NCBI RefSeq assembly: GCF_051857535.1
Contig: NZ_JBPZGY010000005.1
Coordinates: 372,001 to 436,000 of the forward strand
Direction: 5' to 3'
DNA length: 64,000 bases
Origin: Roseateles_B sp051857535
Lineage (GTDB): Bacteria > Pseudomonadota > Gammaproteobacteria > Burkholderiales > Burkholderiaceae_C
A program made the translations under genes and the position numbers. The notes under the pieces were generated by a model. The model was not told the DNA's origin and made no database searches. It was given only the letters and a program-made list of their open reading frames with translations. Below are positions 61,231 through 64,000 of this stretch, piece by piece (position 1 is the stretch's first letter; each line of letters opens with the position of its first letter).

Positions 61231-61629
61231 TCAAGGCTTGTCGACTCTCGACTCCAGAACGGATTCAACCGTGTACGAGACGCGGTGCTCACGGATGAGC
61301 CTTTGCGCAAGCTCCGCTGGAAGGATGTAGTTCTCGCTGGGCAGCTGCTTGTAGTAGGGCGGCGCCGTTGGCCTGAGAAGGATCCAGACATTCCTGCCGC
61401 TGGTCGAGCGCAGCCCAAGCACCTCGTGTCCTCCAATGGTCTGCACGGTCGGTTCTGCGAGTGGCTGGTCCCGGTGCTTGAGTTCGACCGCTTGCAGCAC
61501 TGACCACTCCGCCTTCTCGTCGGGGGTCTCTCTCGACTCGGAGTTCGTGCAGCCGGTTGCGGCGGCCAAGATGGTGGCCATGGTCAGGGCCAGGACCGTA
61601 CGTTGGGTATGGGTGGGCGTGTGCTTCAT
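61231..61629 (-). CDS. Lipoprotein of unknown function
   Basis: A 132-residue protein with a lipoprotein signal (VLALTMATILAAATGC, lipobox LAAATGC so Cys27 would be modified). The mature domain is small and beta-rich (EVLGLRSTSGRNVWILLRP), ending in a helix (LAQRLIREHRVSYTVESVL). Its ATG overlaps the stop codon of the preceding frameshifted gene by 4 bp, so both belonged to one translational unit. Function unknown. Confidence 0.75.
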   Translation of the reverse strand: MKHTPTHTQRTVLALTMATILAAATGCTNSESRETPDEKAEWSVLQAVELKHRDQPLAEPTVQTIGGHEVLGLRSTSGRNVWILLRPTAPPYYKQLPSENYILPAELAQRLIREHRVSYTVESVLESRVDKP

Positions 61630-62142
61630 GGTGAGGGCCGCAGCTCGTTGTTGATGGCAAACATGGACGCCTCGCTGCTGGCCCTGATCAGCCGGACGGC
61701 GTCAGCCAGGGCGCCCGCATCGAAGTCCTTGGGCCGGCGTTTCATCGTGGCGACTTGCTCAATGGACGATAGCAGCGCGTCCCACGGTGCCGCGACCTGC
61801 TCCGCGCAAGGCAAGTGCTTCACCTCCGCCCATTCGAGCTGCCCGACGGACACGAGGGCGCGCATCTTCGGCCAATGGCTGCAGTAGTTCCGGGTGGCGG
61901 TGAAGGTGTCCCCCCAACCGTCTAGCTCTGCGATCTCCAGCCCGAAGTAGTAGGTGCCGATGGAGGCCCCGAAATGGACAGGGGGCCAGGTGCCGGGCGC
62001 AGAAGTCCTCGAAGGCAGGAATGTCCACGCGCCAGCGACCGGTCTCGGGCGGCGGGCCGCCGTAGTAGACGGTGGCGGGTGAGGTGGGGATACCGTCGAA
62101 GATGACTTCGCTGCCGGTGGAGGTGCGGATGTGGAAGTTCAT
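61626..62142 (-). pseudogene. Frameshifted gene of unknown function
   Basis: Frame 1 runs from the ATG at 62142 (MNFHIRTSTGSEVIFDGIPT) to about 61981 (AFEDFCARHLAP) and then becomes Arg/His-rich nonsense. Frame 2 continues with sensible protein (VHFGASIGTYYFGLEI, DGWGDTFTATRNYCSHWPKM) to a stop at 61626. The change falls in a run of five G on the plus strand at 61981-61985; a run of four would restore one reading frame of about 170 residues. It is either a natural one-base insertion or a sequencing/assembly error. The whole protein is not recognisable to me. Confidence 0.75.
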
Positions 62143-62179
62143 TTGAGAGGCCTGGGCGGGTAGATAGAGGACTTTAGAT

Positions 62180-62212
62180 TCAAGACCTGACCTCGATCCC
62201 CCATGACCCCGA
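62180..62212. repeat. REP-like dispersed element
   Basis: TCAAGACCTGACCTCG...CCCCGATCCCCC resembles the G+C-rich 'GGTCAGGTCTTGA' type palindromic elements scattered in related genomes. It opens a 250-bp gene-free interval (62143-62413) before the TTG-started gene; the rest of the interval is unremarkable. Confidence 0.4.
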
Positions 62213-62413
62213 TCCCCCGGGTCACGCCCCCAAGGCCATCATCGGTGCTTGCATGCACAAGATGGCGATGCTGATTTTTGGCGTTCTGCGCTCAGGCCGT
62301 CCGTTTGATCCCGCTTTGGCTGTGTCAAAGCTTGAAATTCAAGACGGTATCTGACCCTGGATTCCAGGTCCAGATGAGTTAGGCTCCGAATTCAGGTACT
62401 GAAGGAGGCCAAA

Positions 62414-63079
62414 TTGGCGAAGCAGTCACTGTTCGATATATTGACATCGCAGGTTGAAGACACACTTTGGCTTGAAACTGGAACGATCTCCGAGCTGATG
62501 CTCGAGCAGGCGGATTGGGCCTTCTTGGTCAAGACACAAGTCGTCATTGAGGCGCTTTTGGTGAAAGCACTTTGCGAAGTGCTTGAGCGGCAAGAGTTAG
62601 AGGACGTCTTCGGCGGTCAGAAGGTCAACGCCGGCGCGCTGGTCGACATGGCTCAAGCAATTGAGATCATCACGACTCGGGAAGCCGCGATTTGCAGGAT
62701 GCTCGCGTCCATCCGAAACAACTTTGCGCACCGAATCAGGTACCTCAACAAGACGCTAGTCGACTGGGGGAATGACATAAGTACTGAGCGACTGGCCGAA
62801 GTTATTAACTTGCTGGAGGAGCGGGTTGGGGAGAGGAAGTTTCACCATGACCGACATCGCATAGAACTTAAGGACAAGGCAGGCGAACTTCGCGATCTTT
62901 TGGGGCAGCAGGTTTACCAGGTGCTGGTGACACTGGCCTTGGCAGGTTATCAGGGGGGGCGCAGGGCGACGCTCAGTCGAGAAGCTATTGCGGCGTCAGG
63001 ACAGATGCCGTCGTTGATTCATCGCATTGTCAGGAACGGCCTCCCTCCGCAGAAGCCATCGCCGCCCGGTGGGCAATAA
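62414..63079 (+). CDS. HEPN/MltR-like protein
   Basis: A 221-residue all-helical protein starting at a TTG. GAAGGAGG at 62401-62408, five bases before it, is an unusually strong ribosome-binding site and fixes the start. Residues 101-106 read RNNFAH, the R-x4-H motif of HEPN ribonucleases, within MLASIRNNFAHRIRY; the preceding helices (EALLVKALCEVLERQ) are also of the HEPN/MltR type. HEPN proteins often act as toxin or defence RNases, while MltR is a regulator. Composition is A+T-richer than the core genes. Which role applies is open. Confidence 0.78.
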   Translation: MAKQSLFDILTSQVEDTLWLETGTISELMLEQADWAFLVKTQVVIEALLVKALCEVLERQELEDVFGGQKVNAGALVDMAQAIEIITTREAAICRMLASIRNNFAHRIRYLNKTLVDWGNDISTERLAEVINLLEERVGERKFHHDRHRIELKDKAGELRDLLGQQVYQVLVTLALAGYQGGRRATLSREAIAASGQMPSLIHRIVRNGLPPQKPSPPGGQ

Positions 63080-63128
63080 GTAAGTCAGTGATCTTGCGCA
63101 GCTGCCTCAAGGTCCGCGAAGCGGAGCG

Positions 63129-63174
63129 GGGTCAGGCCTTAGATCTGTAGGCCTTTAGATTTATGGCCTGACCC
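63129..63174. repeat. Inverted repeat (REP- or terminator-like)
   Basis: GGGTCAGGCC (63129-63138) and GGCCTGACCC (63165-63174) form a perfect 10-bp stem around an A+T-rich 26-nt loop. It lies 49 bp after the HEPN-like gene and 58 bp before the next start, and is related to the element at 62180. It may end or stabilise the upstream transcript. Confidence 0.6.
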
Positions 63175-63232
63175 AGGCTCCGAGTCGTGACCCCGGCTCC
63201 GATGTGGGCCACGAATCCTAAGGGAGGATCAA

Positions 63233-64000
63233 TTGCTTCAGACAATTCTCGGGGCCATTAAGCCGCATGTGGGGCTGATTGCACTGCTAGTCTCGTTCAC
63301 TGCGCTATTGATTTCTGCGACAGCAGCCACCATTGCTTGGCTGAACTACAGGCGCAAGAGTTCGCTGAACTTGCGCGGTTTCCATAGCATCAAATTCAGC
63401 GCAGAGTGCGATGACCCGTACGTGTCATCCATCGTGATCGAGAACCTTAAGGATCGCGCCGTTTCTATCTATGCGGTGTACCTGCGCGTAAGTCGCGGCT
63501 ACTACATCTTGATTGAGGACTTTGAGAAGTCTCCGCATATCCTGCGCGCCTATGAGACTTGGACCAAGTCCTATGGTCCAATTGAGCACTACATTGCCCA
63601 TGGAAGTCGAATTGCAATGCAGTCGCTACTACACCGTGGCATAACAAAGCATCGACTAGTTGTTTCGACCAGCGAAGGAAAGCATGTTGTCAAGGAGCCC
63701 CCCAAAGCTTGGAAGCCGACGCACGACTATCTCCGTAATCAATTGACTACGACTGTCTCGCCTCAGCGCGGGATGTACGAAGGGGAAGTGATTGGGGGTA
63801 ACGTTCAGTACATCGTGACGCTCACTGCCGAAGGGGGAAAAAAACAAACCCTGATGATTCGGCGGTTCGACCACAAAGTACAACCGTTCGAAGAAATCCG
63901 TATCACGGAGGCATCGTTAAAAAGCGCCGACGCGCTTCGAACTCTTTTCCAATCCCACGTGTCCACGGGTCGTTTGAGCTGTGAGTCCATCGAGGTGATG
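63233..64000 (+). CDS. Membrane-anchored protein of unknown function (partial, runs off the window)
   Basis: An uninterrupted frame of 256 codons from a TTG at 63233 to the right edge. AAGGGAGG at 63220-63227 is a near-perfect ribosome-binding site five bases before the TTG, as in the preceding gene; there is no better ATG. One N-terminal helix (LIALLVSFTALLISATAATI) is followed by a soluble part beginning SLNLRGFHSIKFSAECDD, with alternating beta strands. I do not recognise it. Shared composition, start type and spacing suggest it forms a unit with the HEPN-like gene. Confidence 0.8.
   Translation, partial: MLQTILGAIKPHVGLIALLVSFTALLISATAATIAWLNYRRKSSLNLRGFHSIKFSAECDDPYVSSIVIENLKDRAVSIYAVYLRVSRGYYILIEDFEKSPHILRAYETWTKSYGPIEHYIAHGSRIAMQSLLHRGITKHRLVVSTSEGKHVVKEPPKAWKPTHDYLRNQLTTTVSPQRGMYEGEVIGGNVQYIVTLTAEGGKKQTLMIRRFDHKVQPFEEIRITEASLKSADALRTLFQSHVSTGRLSCESIEVM

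Overview
The window is high-GC chromosomal DNA (roughly two thirds G+C by eye) from a betaproteobacterium of the order Burkholderiales. Gene content, codon use and the Thr/Ala/Pro-rich secreted proteins fit a Roseateles/Mitsuaria/Rubrivivax-like environmental bacterium: several TonB receptors, a GGDEF-EAL protein, a chemoreceptor, a sigma-28-type promoter, selenium-tRNA modification and many ECF systems. No rRNA, complete phage or intact insertion sequence is visible.

Layout. 1-3.8 kb: end of an unknown gene, an unknown Ala-Pro-rich protein and a Cache-HAMP-PAS-GGDEF-EAL c-di-GMP protein. 4.0-11.0 kb: a compact seven-gene minus-strand cluster (SPFH-SHOCT, DUF4178, DUF350, GNAT, YCII, membrane spermidine-synthase-like, FAD amine-oxidase-like) that looks like one polyamine or membrane-stress module. 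11.2-14.0 kb: ECF sigma factor, membrane partner and serine hydrolase. 14.2-26.3 kb: two TonB receptors and a sulfate assimilation locus (sbp-cysT-cysW-cysA-cysB plus a second, distant sbp). Both sbp genes carry the same 14-nt leader element.

26.3-29.0 kb: a YjfB-like motility gene behind a sigma-28-type promoter, then an A+T-richer accessory stretch. That stretch holds what I read as an integrase-less integron remnant: an attI1-like site, a Pc-like promoter, one complete cassette (DUF2971-like gene) and a foldable attC, followed by two uncharacterised genes and diverged dispersed repeats. 29.0-48.0 kb: ordinary metabolism (metY, chrA, M3 and M1 peptidases, acyl-CoA dehydrogenase and thiolase with an AraC regulator, a textbook ECF41 sigma/AhpD-like pair with two matching promoters, mnmH/selD, a second AhpD-like gene with its AraC regulator, yjdM). 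48.0-48.4 kb: three identical tRNA-Asn genes.

48.6-51.9 kb: a TonB receptor behind a TPP riboswitch, hence probably a thiamine receptor, plus a second, 3'-damaged copy of the riboswitch with no gene after it. 52.3-58.2 kb: chemoreceptor, a convergent histidine kinase/response regulator pair and a second serine hydrolase. 58.4-64.0 kb: a YjjJ/HipA-like kinase, a DUF4160-DUF2442/HTH toxin-antitoxin-like pair with a perfect palindromic operator, small unknown genes, a frameshifted gene, and an A+T-richer end with a HEPN/MltR-like protein and a membrane-anchored protein. Both of the last two use TTG starts behind strong Shine-Dalgarno sequences.

Across the window the 10-mer CAGGTCTTGC (either strand) recurs at least ten times, far above expectation, in different genes and reading frames. 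All family calls come from reading protein motifs; no database search was possible.
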